Positions 1 to 11,900 of a stretch of DNA of 64,000 nucleotides are shown here, in pieces. The stretch is taken from assembly GCF_047511655.1 (NCBI RefSeq), contig NC_133392.1:90699042-90763041 (forward strand). The letters are read 5' to 3'. The position numbers and the translations under genes are program-made. The first letter of the stretch is position 1, and the number at the start of each line of letters is the position of its first letter. This DNA comes from Castor canadensis (taxonomy: Eukaryota > Chordata > Mammalia > Rodentia > Castoridae). The notes beneath the pieces were generated by a model. The model did no database searches and was not told the DNA's origin. It was given only the letters and a program-made list of their open reading frames with translations.

Positions 1-119
1 CCCACCTAGCAGGATTGTTATAGGGAATGATTCAGTTGTGATGGCAGATGTCAAGGGCTTGGCTCAGAGTGGGTATGAAATAAAGTGTTTGTGATCGTCT
101 TTAGGCAGTATTAAGACTG

Positions 120-568
120 GGAGCTCCAGCTCCTCCTCCAATAGCCCCCTGATGGCACAGAGTACTGTCCTCCAAGCATTCTAATATCAGGTGCCCACCG
201 ACACTCTCCAAATGTCTTTTAGGGAGAAGCCGGGGGTGATGCCTTCTCTCAGGTTCCTCATCAGCCCCTCAATGCCCTGCTCTTGGGGCACACTTGCAAG
301 TGTCCTCAGAACCCTCACCCAGGTCCATCTCCCCATCTTGCACCCTCCTGAACTTTCCTTCCCAAGCTAGGAACCCTTCCTGGAGACATGGCTACCTGTA
401 GTCGTCACAAAGTCCCTTGCTGAGACAGGCAAATTTCACCACACATTATCTTGTTATAAAAACCCAGGAGTGGGGCACCCTCTCTTGGGACCCCCCAAGT
501 CTGGGAGGCTCTACTCTCCCACTTTACACTTTTCTATCTCAATAAACTCTCCCTCTTTACACTTAAAA
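120..568 (+). repeat. LTR-like fragment (ERV/MaLR type)
   Basis: TTATAAAAACC (from 454) resembles a TATA element. About 85 bases later comes CAATAAACTC followed by an A-rich end, a typical LTR promoter/poly-A pair. The left edge is uncertain and no partner LTR is seen. Confidence 0.5.
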
Positions 569-724
569 AAAACAAAAACAGGAGTGATTGCCTCAGAGCT
601 AGTCACTGTTTTCTTCCAACGATTTACAGGAAATTTATAAACACCTGAAGTTGAATTTGTTACTCAACAGAGCATCTCACATCAAACAGGAAGTTTGAAA
701 TAAATCATTAAGAAGCAGTTAGAT

Positions 725-968
725 GTGTGTCAACTCCCTGTATAGCTATCCTTATCTCAACCAGCAAAAACCCTTGTTCCTTCCTATTATTGCTTATACT
801 CTCTCTTCAACAAAATTAGAGATAAGGGCAAAATAGTTTCTGCTGGGTATTGAGGGGGTGGAAGGGAGAGGGAGGGGGTGGAGTGGGTGGTAAGGGAGGG
901 GGTGGGGGCAGGGGGGAGAAATGACCCAAGCTTGTATGCACATATAAATAATAAAACAATAAAAAAAA
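725..968 (+). mobile_element. L1 3' end, 5'-truncated, with target-site duplication
   Basis: The direct repeats AGAAGCAGTTAGAT (711-724) and AGACGCAGTTAGAT (969-982) differ by one base and bracket the insert. The insert ends in a G-rich purine tract (about 850-920), AATAAA-like words and poly-A, as L1 3' UTRs do. A reversed copy of the same terminal segment occurs near 8071-8150. Confidence 0.8.
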
Positions 969-1149
969 AGACGCAGTTAGATCTCCACCTATTAAAATCC
1001 TCCCACTCAGCTTAAATACTCTGCTTTCAAGTTGTCTTATCAGTCAGAAATAGTGGTCTCCTCCCACATTCTCCAATCCATGTCTACCTTGGTTGAATAT
1101 TTATCAATTGTTCTAAGAGCATATGGTTAATAATTAGGAAATCCAGAAT

Positions 1150-1227
1150 CAAGTTGTACTAAATTGAATAGACTCTCCCCAAAACATATCCACCAGAACC
1201 TCAGAATATGACCTTATTTGAATATGC
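1150..1227 (+). repeat. MLT1-type LTR, left part
   Basis: The sequence resembles the start of an MLT1 MaLR LTR (GAATAGACTCTCCCCAAAAC, then AGAATATGACCTTATTTG). It continues at 1813 after a transposon insertion. Confidence 0.6.
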
Positions 1228-1812
1228 AATCACATGTCCCTTAACAACTGGAAGATATTCTGAGAAATGTATTTATTGTTTGACAATTTCATCATTGTTC
1301 CAGCATCACAGAGTGTACTTACACAAACCTAGATAGTATAGCCTTCCACACCTAGTCTATATGTATGTGTGTGTGTTGTGTGTCTATACTGCTCCTAGGG
1401 CTATGGTAAACAAAGCAACATAAAAGCAAATTAAGCACAAGGGAACATGATACAATCGAGAGACTCGGTAAAGACAACAAGTCTGAGGCTGCTGCCAGAA
1501 TAACACGGCATGCCATTTTCAGTAAACTTTTTTCATAAGTAGAAGGACACTCTTAAAATAACAATGAAAAGCATAGTACAGTAAACACATAAATATCATC
1601 ATTTATTAACTGTATGGAATTGTACTTGCTATGCTTTAAATGACTGCCAACACAGTAGGTTTGTTTATACCAACATCACCACAAATGAGGAGCACTGTGA
1701 TGTCATGACAACTACAATGCTACCACATGAAGAAAATTTTCAGCTCCATTATCATCTTATGGGACCACCATCATATGTTTTCTGAAACATTGTATGGCTC
1801 ATGATTGTACTG
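1228..1812 (+). mobile_element. Tigger1-type DNA transposon, internally deleted
   Basis: Both ends match Tigger1: CATCACAGAGTGTACTTACA with ACACAAACCTAGATAGTATAG on the left, and CAGCTCCATTATCATCTTAT with GGGACCACCATCATATG on the right, with related terminal inverted repeats. The transposase frame is gone. It sits inside an MLT1 LTR. Confidence 0.8.
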
Positions 1813-2160
1813 CTTTGCAGAGGTTAAGATGGGGTCACACTGGCTTAGGTGAGCCTTAAATTCAATGATTAGTGTTTTTATAAGAAACACAGTAGGCAGT
1901 ACAATGAAGAAGGCCTTGTAAAGATAAAGACAGAGATTGGAGTTATGCTGCTACAAGCCAAGGAATGCTAGGGATTGCCTGTAACTTCCAGGAGCTGGGA
2001 TGAGGCCATGAAAGAATCTTCCCTAAAGCTTTCAGAGAGAGTAGGACCCTGTTGATTTTGAACTTCTAACCTCCAAAGTCATGAGAGAATAAATTCTGTT
2101 GTTTTAAGCCACCTAATTTATGGTAATTCCTGATGGTGGCCTGAGAAAGGAGTATACCAT
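1813..2160 (+). repeat. MLT1-type LTR, right part
   Basis: Features include GTGTTTTTATAAGAAACACA, then GAGAGAATAAATTCTGTTGT and TTTTAAGCCACCTAATTTAT, the hallmark end of MLT1 LTRs. Confidence 0.7.
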
Positions 2161-2619
2161 CCTATGCATGTCAGAATGCCAAACCACTGACAGGCTGCCT
2201 TGTGTTTGTACTACTTAAACTGTATCCTTCACAGTACATTTATTCACTGTCTTGTATTTCACAGTAGGAGGCAGATGGTGCACTTAGAAGTTGAGGTGGG
2301 GATGGAAGCTGTTAGGGAATGGGAAAGTGGTGGAATTACTGCAGAGAATGGCATGTTTTCTTGAAAATATGGGGAACCTTTATTATAGTCTGCCCCTGTG
2401 ATTTAGCAGAGAAGGGGGAATTAGTTTGCTATTGAAGGAGATAGGGTGATTAGAAAGCAAGAAGGATTGGGAACTGCAAATCTTGCAAATACTACTCCAG
2501 GATCAGGCAGGTAGTGTTCAGTTGTGGTTGCTTAGACTCAGGTGTCTGGTCTTGGGAATGTTGAGAATATACCATAAAAAGCAAAATGCTAAACTTTCAG
2601 CAATAAAAAATTCCCCAAA
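2161..2619. other. No recognisable feature
   Basis: Unique-looking intergenic DNA; nothing recognised. Confidence 0.5.
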
Positions 2620-2742
2620 ATCAGGCGTGGTGTCACATGCCTGTAATCCTAGCACTCAGAAAGCTGAGGCAGGAAGATTGTAAGTTCAAGGCCAGCCTGC
2701 GTAGCAAAGTAAAACCCTGTCTCAAAAAAAAAAAAAAAAAAG
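2620..2742 (+). repeat. B1-like SINE
   Basis: The 7SL-derived monomer has CATGCCTGTAATCCTAGCAC and an A tail to about 2742. Confidence 0.9.
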
Positions 2743-3420
2743 AACAACAAAAAAAAACATATTGGCAAGATCACCACTCTGTCTCATCTGGTCCAATCTG
2801 TTCCTCATTCCATTTTTTCCAGTACTGACCCAGAGCACACACTTACCGTTTTAGTTGACTAAATGAATAAGTGAATGAATATTGAGAATGGAAGAAAGTT
2901 GAACATGTCAGACAAGAAATGATAGTGAAAGACAGGGAAAGAGTCGAGATACAGTAAGGGGCATGGAATAGAGATATCTATGAGTAACATGCAGTAATTA
3001 AAAGCCATAACGGAAGCAAAGGAGACACTATTTCAACATTTGTTAAATCTTGGTAATGAGTTTAGGGTGTTTGTAATATTGTTCTTTATATTTTGGTAGG
3101 TTCAAAAGCTTTCATTTTAAAAAAGGACAAGAGTAATCTTAAATGGGTGCATCAAGTTGGGATCTTTCAAAAGACTTGCTTTGATGGATTCTGAATCCTT
3201 CACCAATGAAGCTGATACGGTTGCAGTGAGACACTTCATTCCCACAGTCAACCTACCAATACAGTCCTATAGAGAGAACCTATAGAAATATACCTAGAAA
3301 GTTATAAAATATTCACTTTCTCGGGCTCTGTACTCCTACTCCTGAAAGTTTATACAAGGCCAGTGATAATTCAAAAGGAAAAAGGTTGGGAATATGTGGA
3401 TGAAAAATTCTGTGGGGAAA

Positions 3421-3550
3421 AATTGGTGGCATGTGCCTTTAATCCTAGCTGCTAGGAGGCCGAAGTGGGAGGATGGCTTGAGCCCAGGAGTTCAAGACTA
3501 ACCTGAGCAACATAGCAAGTCCCTGTCTCAGAAAGAAAAAGAAAAAGAAA
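3421..3550 (+). repeat. B1-like SINE (Alu-like monomer)
   Basis: A 7SL-derived monomer with GGATGGCTTGAGCCCAGGAG and an A-rich (GAAAAA)n tail. Confidence 0.85.
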
Positions 3551-3619
3551 TTTTCTGTCACAAATTTTATACAATACTAAATTGGAAATAATTTAAGGTA
3601 AAAATGGAGAGTGCTCACC

Positions 3620-4385
3620 CATCTCCCACTAGTCATGCCACCTTTGTTTCACCCTTTCTCCTGAAGTCTACTCTCTACTAAGCAGACACAGTGATGCTTT
3701 CAGAATGAAATGAAACCACCTCACCACTTCTGTTCAAAATTGTCTCACCCTGTCACTGTTACCACTCTAGTCTGAGCCTGACTTAGAGCACTAGCTCCCT
3801 AGCTAGTGCCCCCTCTACCTCCCTTGCCCTCAGCACAACAGTGAAAGTGCTCCTTTTCAAATCATAAATCGGGTCGTGTCACTCCTCTGCTCAGAAGCCT
3901 CCAGTGGCTTCCGGACTGACTCAGAGCAAACCCGTATGACTCAGAGTAAACTCTGACAGTAGCACATAGGAGTTCATCTCCTTGCCTGTCTGTCATACAG
4001 GAGCCTTTTCCTTGGCTACTGCTTCTACTCTTAACGCTCTTTCTCCATGTCTGGTCACTCCCTCCCTCACCTCCTTCAAGTGAGAAATCCAATTCCTCTT
4101 CTCAGTGGGGTCTTCATCAACCACCTCACACAGTCTTATCCTACTTCCCTGCTTTTGTTATTCTTCTTAGCATTTATCAGCTTCTATATGAGAATATGGA
4201 AATAACTTACATAAAAGTTTCAAATGTCTTCCTGTCTCAAACATACTTATGCTAGAATATCAAGTTCATGAGGAAAGGGATTTTTATCTGTGTTGGTCAC
4301 AGCTGTTTCCCTAGCACCTAGAACTGTACCTGGCACATAGCTGGCATTCAACAAACATTTGTTAAATGAAACAATGAATGGTTAG
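3620..4385 (+). repeat. L2 LINE fragment
   Basis: The sequence follows the L2 3' region and ends with CCTAGCACCTAGAACTGTAC, CTGGCACATAG and AACAAACATTTGTTAAATGA, the standard L2 end. The reverse-strand open frame here is not a gene. Confidence 0.85.
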
Positions 4386-5199
4386 GTAAATTGGATTCCA
4401 CCAAGCTGATGGAGGATTAAGCAATCAGAAAAGACTGTACTTGTACTATGTATCAATGTGGAAAAGCACATAACAGCATGTAAAAAGCAAAATCCCCGTG
4501 CTGTGATCAAAAACTACATAGGCATGGCTTTGGCAACATGGTTCTTTTGCTTTCATGTAAACACTGAGGTTTCCAAGTTTGTCCGTGGTCCTCTTGTCAT
4601 TTTAATCTATCCGGTAGCTTCAGATATCATCTAGTTTATTTAGCATGTGGTCCAAACAATCCTGTTAGGTGCAGGCTCTATGCGAGCTTCTCATCCACGG
4701 GTATTGGTGGCAATACCACCCCGGGAATAGTCATTTGTTCATCAGTCTCCTCTAGTGAAGTCGAGAACTCTTACAGCACAAGATGCTAGAAAACGTTAGT
4801 AAGGAGTAGTAACAAATAATAAAGCGAGCGCAACTGTGTGCCAAGGACCTCTAAGAAGCTACATACATTCCCAGCAGCCCTACGAAGCAAGCCTATCTCC
4901 GTTACATAGATTAATTAATAAAGGAGGAGTAAATATGTATGCAAAACGAAAGGTATGCAAACCAAAAAGCATGCAAAGAATGCATTTGGTGCTAAAGTGG
5001 TGGGATTGTAGGTGATTTTTCTCTTTCAAAAATTTCTTGATTATTGTAGTTAGGCTGTGTGTGTGTGTGTGTGTGTGTACACCTGTACTGTTGCGTATGT
5101 GCAAAGAGTTATAAACCTGGACAAACAGCAACAGGAAACTGCAGGGCACAGTCTGGGAAAAGGGGAGGCACTGACTAGCCGGGAACAAACTCCACCCTT
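4386..5199 (+). other. BCL10 upstream flank with MIR and (GT)n
   Basis: A MIR-like stretch lies at about 4810-4920. A (TG)n microsatellite occupies 5056-5080 just before the CpG island. The rest is unique and could hold promoter-proximal elements. Confidence 0.5.
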
Positions 5200-5960
5200 G
5201 TGAGCAGCCTGCGGAGGCGGGGAGCGCCCGCTAAGCTGAGCAGACACCCGCCCCACCCACGGAAACGATTCCTTTTTGGGAGGCCAGCCGCGGCCCCACG
5301 CAAAGCACGGCCTCACTTGGGGGCGTGGCTTGAACACACGCCCCACCCCACCCCCGTGGGCGGAGCCACTCCGGAAATGCTCCGGCCGAGGAGCTGCAGA
5401 CAGCATTCCTGTGGGCTGGCACTGATTGGCTGACACAGAGAAAAGGGCGGACCCTTCCGATAGACCCGCCTCGCGGGGGGCGGTGCCTGCGCCGGAGCCT
5501 CTAGGATAGGGAAGTTGCTGAGTCCTGCGCTCTGCGTCTGGACGCATAGGTCTGCAAGACGGTCAGCCCGAGGTGGAGCCGGAAGTGCTACGGTTAGGCC
5601 TCAGAGCCCCTCTGTTTGCCAAGGGGCGGTCGTTTTCTCCACCCCGCTCCTGGTCCCTTGTCCCCAGTGACCCAGAAGCCAGAGCCCCAGTCAGGGCGGG
5701 GCGGCGCAGCCCCAACTCCCGGACCCGGAAGAAGCGTCATCTCGCCCCTCCGCCATGGAGCCCACCGTGCCATCCCTCACCGAGGAGGACCTGACTGAAG
5801 TGAAGAAGGACGTGAGTAGCACTGCCTTTCCCGGGCGCCGCGGGGCGGGAGAGGAAAGCGGAAGCCCGGCGTCCGAGGACCGGGGGAAGCGTCGGGTCGG
5901 AAGAGCCACTGGAGGACCGCGGCGAGCTTTGCGTCCCCAGTGACCAGTGACCTGCTAAGT
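5200..5960 (+). promoter_or_regulatory. BCL10: CpG-island promoter of BCL10
   Basis: CpG density rises sharply here compared with both sides. No TATA box is seen. Visible elements: an inverted CCAAT box (ATTGG, 5425-5429), GC boxes (5477-5483 and GGGCGGGGCGG at 5694-5704), and a consensus ETS site CCGGAAGTG at 5579-5587 just upstream of the ATG. This is the layout of a TATA-less, broadly expressed promoter. The start of transcription is probably between about 5450 and 5650 but cannot be fixed from sequence alone. Confidence 0.85.
5755..5811 (+). CDS. BCL10: BCL10 coding exon 1
   Basis: The exon encodes the first 19 residues and ends in phase 0 at a GTGAGT donor (5812). The ATG sits in GCCATGG, a strong initiation context, directly downstream of a GC-rich 5' UTR. 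The next exon lies about 6.4 kb away. Confidence 0.96.
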
Positions 5961-8900
5961 CACCTTGAATCACAAAATGGGGGCCTGGGTTTTTACTCTC
6001 GTCCAGCCGAGAGTTTGTTCGCAGGCAGCTTCCTGGGGGTTCCTCGCACCCCACCCCCACCGCCTGTACCCCCGCCACCCCCAGTGCGTTCTTGGAGCCT
6101 CTCTGTTACTTCGCAGCCGCTCAGGTTCAGCCTTGAGGCAAACTGCCCAGGCTGCCGTCTAACTGGACCAGTTAAAGGATCCCAAGCCAAAGAACAAAGG
6201 TGTGAAACTCTTGCAAAGGGGGCTGGGGGAAAGCTCCACAGCTGAAAGCAGAGTCTGGAATTCCCCTCGTAAGCAAACGCCCACATATTTAAATGGGAGG
6301 GGGCTACTATAGCAGAGAATTAATTTATAGACATTGGAAACATTAGCCAAACTATGCTCTTCTGCATGAATGATGCAGAACTGCGCCAACTTTAGTGTGT
6401 GTTTGTAAAAAAGTGATTTTTTTGTTGAGGTCTGACTTGTTTCTTTTTCCTTTACTTCTTTTTGCCAGATGAGGCCTAGATGAGCACCGCTTTACATTAA
6501 CTCAGTTTAAAAACAGAAACTGAGAAGTGTGTTCTTAACACTGCAGTGCTTTTACAAAATCATCTTTGTGAACTTGACAGCAAGTTTTTGAATGTTCGTG
6601 TACTTCCAATTCCTTGCTCTTCCATCCCCTGTAAGGCTTATTACACTGTGCTCATAATTGGTATGACTCACTAGCAGGAGGAAATGGGATATGACTGGGA
6701 CTTGTGCCTTAGTTTCCTCATTCAGCAGAATTTATGGAGCATTTATTTTACAGAGTGTCCTTTGGCCTGGAAGGATACAAAAAGTGAAGATCAAGACTGT
6801 GCTTTACATTCTAGCTAAGATGGATGCATTGATAACTACTACTGTAGAAATAATAAGTGTTGTCTAAGCCTACTGTGTTCCAGATTTTGTGTCAAACAAT
6901 TTTCCCACAATGTTTACAACAACTTTTAAGGAAGACAGGTGCTGTTCCCATTTTACAGCTAATAAAACAGGACCTGAGAGATTGCAAAAAGAAAATAAGA
7001 CCTGTATCCACATACAGATGTGAAGAGTGACTTCCAGACCTTCCTACTCCTGTTGTTGGGTCATTGATGCTATCCAGTTCCATAATTCCAATTTATACCT
7101 GTATCAGAAATCCATATAACCTTGATGAAACTATGGATGAGTTTCAGATGTCTATGAAAAAACTTCATGTTTTTTTTCCTTAGATATTTGTCCTATTTTC
7201 AAAACAGTCTGTTGCAGCTTTAAAAGTTGTCCCCACATGAACTTCCTTTCCTCTCAAATCTAGGCCTTTATTTCCGATGTCTATTGGAAATCTAATTTTT
7301 ATATCCTGCATGTTACTCACCTTGTGTTATCAAAAATTGAGCTTTTCCTTATCCTTCCCTCAAAGCTACTTGCTGTTCCTTTTATATCGTCTGTCTTGCT
7401 AGTTGTGTTCCATGTCCCCATACCCCCCAGAACAGCTTTCGGTCTACTTGAGATTTTGCTTTCTATGGTTTCGGTGACCTGTGTCATCTATGGTTCAAAA
7501 ATATTTAATGAAAAATTGCAGAAATCCGTAAGTTTTAAATTGTGCTCTGTTCTAAGTAGTGTAATGAAATCTTGTACCCTCTCACTCCATCTGGCGAGGG
7601 GCATGAACCACCCCTATGTCTAGTGTATCTAAACTCTCTATATTACTTGCCCGTTAGTTATTTAGTAGCTTTCTTAGTTACTCCATGGGTTATTACAGTA
7701 CCATGTGTTTGGGTATAGAATTTGGTTCTGTGGGAGGTTTCAGGCATCTACTGAAGGTCTTGGTATGAGTCTTCTCCTAAAGTGTGGGAGCACTGCACTA
7801 CCACAAATGTTCCCACTTCTTCACTATCTCCTCCTCCCCTTCTTTCTCATCTAGGTTTTTTGGTTGAATTAGGTTGTTTTAATAAACAAGGGATTTCATG
7901 ATATTGTAAGGTTGGTAATACAGTTTCTAACAGTTCAAAAATTTAAAACTAAGACAAAAATCCTAATTTAGAAACCACTCAGTTTTTTTGGTGAAGAGCA
8001 GTAAACATAAAACAGTAATTTTAAATTACAAAATAATTGCAATGAGGTTTTTTGATAATATAATTATGACTTTTTAAAATTCATTTATTCATATGTACAT
8101 ACATTGTTTGGGCCATTTCTTCCCCGTGCATCCCACCCTACCTCCCTCGAAGTGAGTTTTGTGTTCATCAAAAACGCTGTTTGTCCTCGTGGTTAAGTGC
8201 AGGGTATACATTATTGAGCAAAACATACCTGGTTCTTACCTGCTTCAAGCTTATGGGTCATTAAAGTTGAAAACAAAGATGTATAATTATAAACTGCAGC
8301 AGGGGCTATGTAGGAGACAAACAGATGCTAAAACAGTAATGGGAAATATCCTTGATAGGATGATCAGGGGAGGTTACACTTAAGCTGATTCCTAAGGAAT
8401 TATGAAAGAACTGGGAGGAAGAACATTTGAGACAGAATAGAATTTGCCAAGTACCTAAAACAGCCGAAGACCTTTGTGACTCAAGGATATTAGAAGACAG
8501 TAGAGGTAAAAGTAAGGAAGGTTGAGCTAGAGTCAATTCATGAAGGACTGTGTTTTTTCTCCTAGTTGGGATTTAATAATTTTATATTTGTTTTGTTGTC
8601 TTTTTCTTTTTTGCGGTACCAGAGTTTGAACTGGGCCTCACGCTTGATAGGCAGGTGCTCTACTACTTGAGCCACTCTGCCATCCCAGGAATTACATTAT
8701 TTAAAAGGATCACTTTGCCTATACTATGGACTGAGGAAAATTAAGAGTGAAAGTAGAGGAACCACTGAAGAGATAGCTGGAATTTATATAATGAAAGATG
8801 ATGGTGGTTTGGATCTGGGTGAAAGCAATGGAAATAGATGAGCAGGGAATTTTCAGATGCATATTTTGAAATAGAAACGATAGGACTTGGCAATGAATTA

Positions 8901-11900
8901 AATGTGAAAGTTGAAGAAGAGAGTAGGTTCGGATTAGTAAGTGAACATGTCAATTAGATCCACCAAGTCTGAAGCTCAGAAGAGGGATCTGAACTAGAAA
9001 TATAAGTGTGAAATTGAATGAGTTCACTTAGGAAGTTGAGAGCTAGAGGACATAGAGGTTTTAAGATCTTTAAAGAGATTTTTTTAAAGTGAGACTTTGT
9101 AACCACAGAGATAAGAAAGTCAGGAGAATGTTATTTACAAAAGTTAAAAGTATTTCAAGAAGGGAGTAGACAACCATGTCCATGTTGTTGAGAAGTCAAA
9201 TAAAAAGAAGATAAAAAGTGTCCAGTTTCACAATAAATAGGTGACTGGTGACTTTAAGAAGAGTGGTGGGACAGAAGGGAAATGTCTGGGAATGAATTGG
9301 AAGATGAAGTGAAAGAAGCAGAGACCTGATATGTAGATAGATGAAATGTATTTACAGGGTGCTCAAATGACAGAGGAGAAGGGTGTGTACTCATTCTGGG
9401 GAGTTACGGTAAGGAAGGCTTTTAAAGGAGATGACCACTGGCCAGAATCTTAAAGAATGAATAAAGGGTGTAGGGTATGAGAAAAGAAAATAAGGCAAAT
9501 TTAAGTGACAGAAGGCAAGTTTTTGGTGGCGCATAAAGTTCTAGGAAGAGGTAGTGGTAAATTGAACTGAAGGGGTAGACAGCCATATTATCAAGAATCT
9601 TGCTGCTATAATCAAAGAGTTATTTATTGAGCGTTAACTGTGTAGCAGGGACTGCCAAACCTTCATATACATTATCCCATTTAGTCTTGCTAGATGACTT
9701 GCAAGTTTAGTTCTTTATCATTATTTTATCCGTAAGGATCCAGAAACTTAAGTGGTTAAGTAACTTTCCCAAGCTCTCAAAGGACTATGTAGCAGATTGA
9801 AGATTTGAGCTGAATTTAATCTTAACTCCACAGCCTTGCTCTTAACTTCTATACTATTCGGCCACGGTTTAGGAACTTCAGCAGAACACAGTGTTGGTAG
9901 AATTTATGTAACTTCAGATTTCCATTTTCTCCTGAAGAACTGGAAGATCTAATAGATGTGTAAAGGAAAAATTTGAGAAAGAGGAAGGAAATAGGAAGTG
10001 CAGTTCAATTCCTGTTGTTAGTGCATGTAGGGTATGATAAGGACCTGAACTAAGGCAGTGCTAGCAATAGAGATGAAGAGGCAGATTGGATATGGTAGAT
10101 TGGCAAGACTTAGTGGGTGAGTGATCAGATTTGGCAAGAGAGTATAAGAGAAAGAGTCAAGGAAGAGAAAAAGATAAACAGGTTTGGACATGTTCACTAT
10201 CAGCAAATGTGTAAGATTTTTCAAAGGAGTTCATCTTCTAAATACTGTTTCTATCCTCACTTAAACTCATACATTAAAAATATTTTTGTAAGATAATTGC
10301 AACAGTGTTCTAATTGGTCTTGACCCCAGTTTTGGTTCTTACTGTCTCTTATTTATAGACCTTCGATAACTTCCTTTTGATTACAGAGAAATGTTGCAAA
10401 AGTCATCCATGATCTAATCCCATTTTTCCTTCTCAGTTCATTCCTTACTATCCTCTCTGATACACCGTGTGTTCCAACTACCCCAGACTTCTCAGCATCT
10501 TCCCCATTGAATACCTTTATGTCTTTAGCTCACACATAGCTTCTATAAATTTCCTAGGTCCTGGAGACAGTTGTTCACTCTGTGCTTCCCCAGTACTTGA
10601 TCTATAATCTTCTATTCTGGGTTATATCACACAGTCGTGTAATTATTGGCTTGTGTGTAATATGTATTCCCTAGGTAGATCAGGAACACTTTGCATACAG
10701 GATTTCAAATCTTGTTCATCTTTGTATATTCATTCTCAGCATTTTGGATGCTAGGAATTTAGATATAGAATGTTTGTTGTGTGAATAAATAAATGCTGTG
10801 GGAATTCAGTGGATCAAGAACTATAGGAAGCCTTTGTCTAGATGACTTTTCTGCTATTGCATACTAGAGTGCTGCTAAAATCTTTCATTGCCTTTAGCTC
10901 ATCATTATAAATGTGAGTCAAAGAAATCATCCTTGTCATTATCCCCAACAGGATTTATCATCTGTTGTGTACCAGGTAGTTTTCTAAGCACTTTGCATGT
11001 ATTAATTTATTTATTCCTCATAATAGTCAGATGAGGAAACAGGCACAGAGGAGTTAAGTAACCTTCCCAACATCAAATAGCTAGTAAATAGAGGAACTAA
11101 AATAAAATCACTGACATCAAATTATCAGTGCCATTTATTAAGGCCAGTGTGGACCTGATTTAAGCATTATGCAGGGAGCACATGTATCAAAACGTTACAT
11201 GGTACTCCATTAATATGTATAATTTTTGTATTTTTATGTATCAGTTAAAACATAAATTTAAGGGCTGGAAGCATGGCTTAAGCAGTAGAGTTCCTGCCTA
11301 ACATGCACAAAGCCCTGAGTTCAAACCCCCGTACTGCCAAATATAATTTTAAATAAATAATGTGGATTTTCTGCTAACTAAGCTCCTATAGGCACTTCTT
11401 AGCTCCAGGCTTGGGGTTTCTCTTCCCACTTGCCTTTCCACTTCTCTTCCACTAAGACTGACTTCAGTGAGCTAAAAGTCTTTCTGACTATAATCCTAGC
11501 TACTCAGGAGGCAGGAGGCAGGAAGATCATGGTTCAAACCCAGCCCAGGCAAATAGTTCACAAGACCCTTTCTCCAAAAAAACTCAACCCAAAAAAGGAC
11601 TGGTAGAGTGGCTAAAGTGGTAAGAGTGTCTGCCTAATCCTGAGTTCAAATCCTAGTAACCACCAAAAAAAAAAAAAACAGATACAAGATGGATATTTTG
11701 AGAGATTTAGGGTTTGGGGGTTTTTTTGTTTGCTTGCTTGCTTACTTGTTTATTTTTTATTTATTTATTTTTTTAATAGTTTCACTCTAGGGAGATGGAA
11801 TAATAACAAGCAAGAAAAACTTGTAAGTTGAGAGACCTCACATGAAAAGATGAGAACGTCTTTAGGGGTGACCCTTAGACCTTCTTATATCCAAGAACCC

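Noticed and set aside
5050-5547. 165-codon reverse-strand frame over the BCL10 promoter
   Set aside because: GC-rich promoter DNA and a (CA)n run produce it; it shows no domain. A divergent transcript is possible but nothing supports a protein.
7324-7623. 99-codon frame
   Set aside because: It overlaps a decayed Tigger2/MER2 element.
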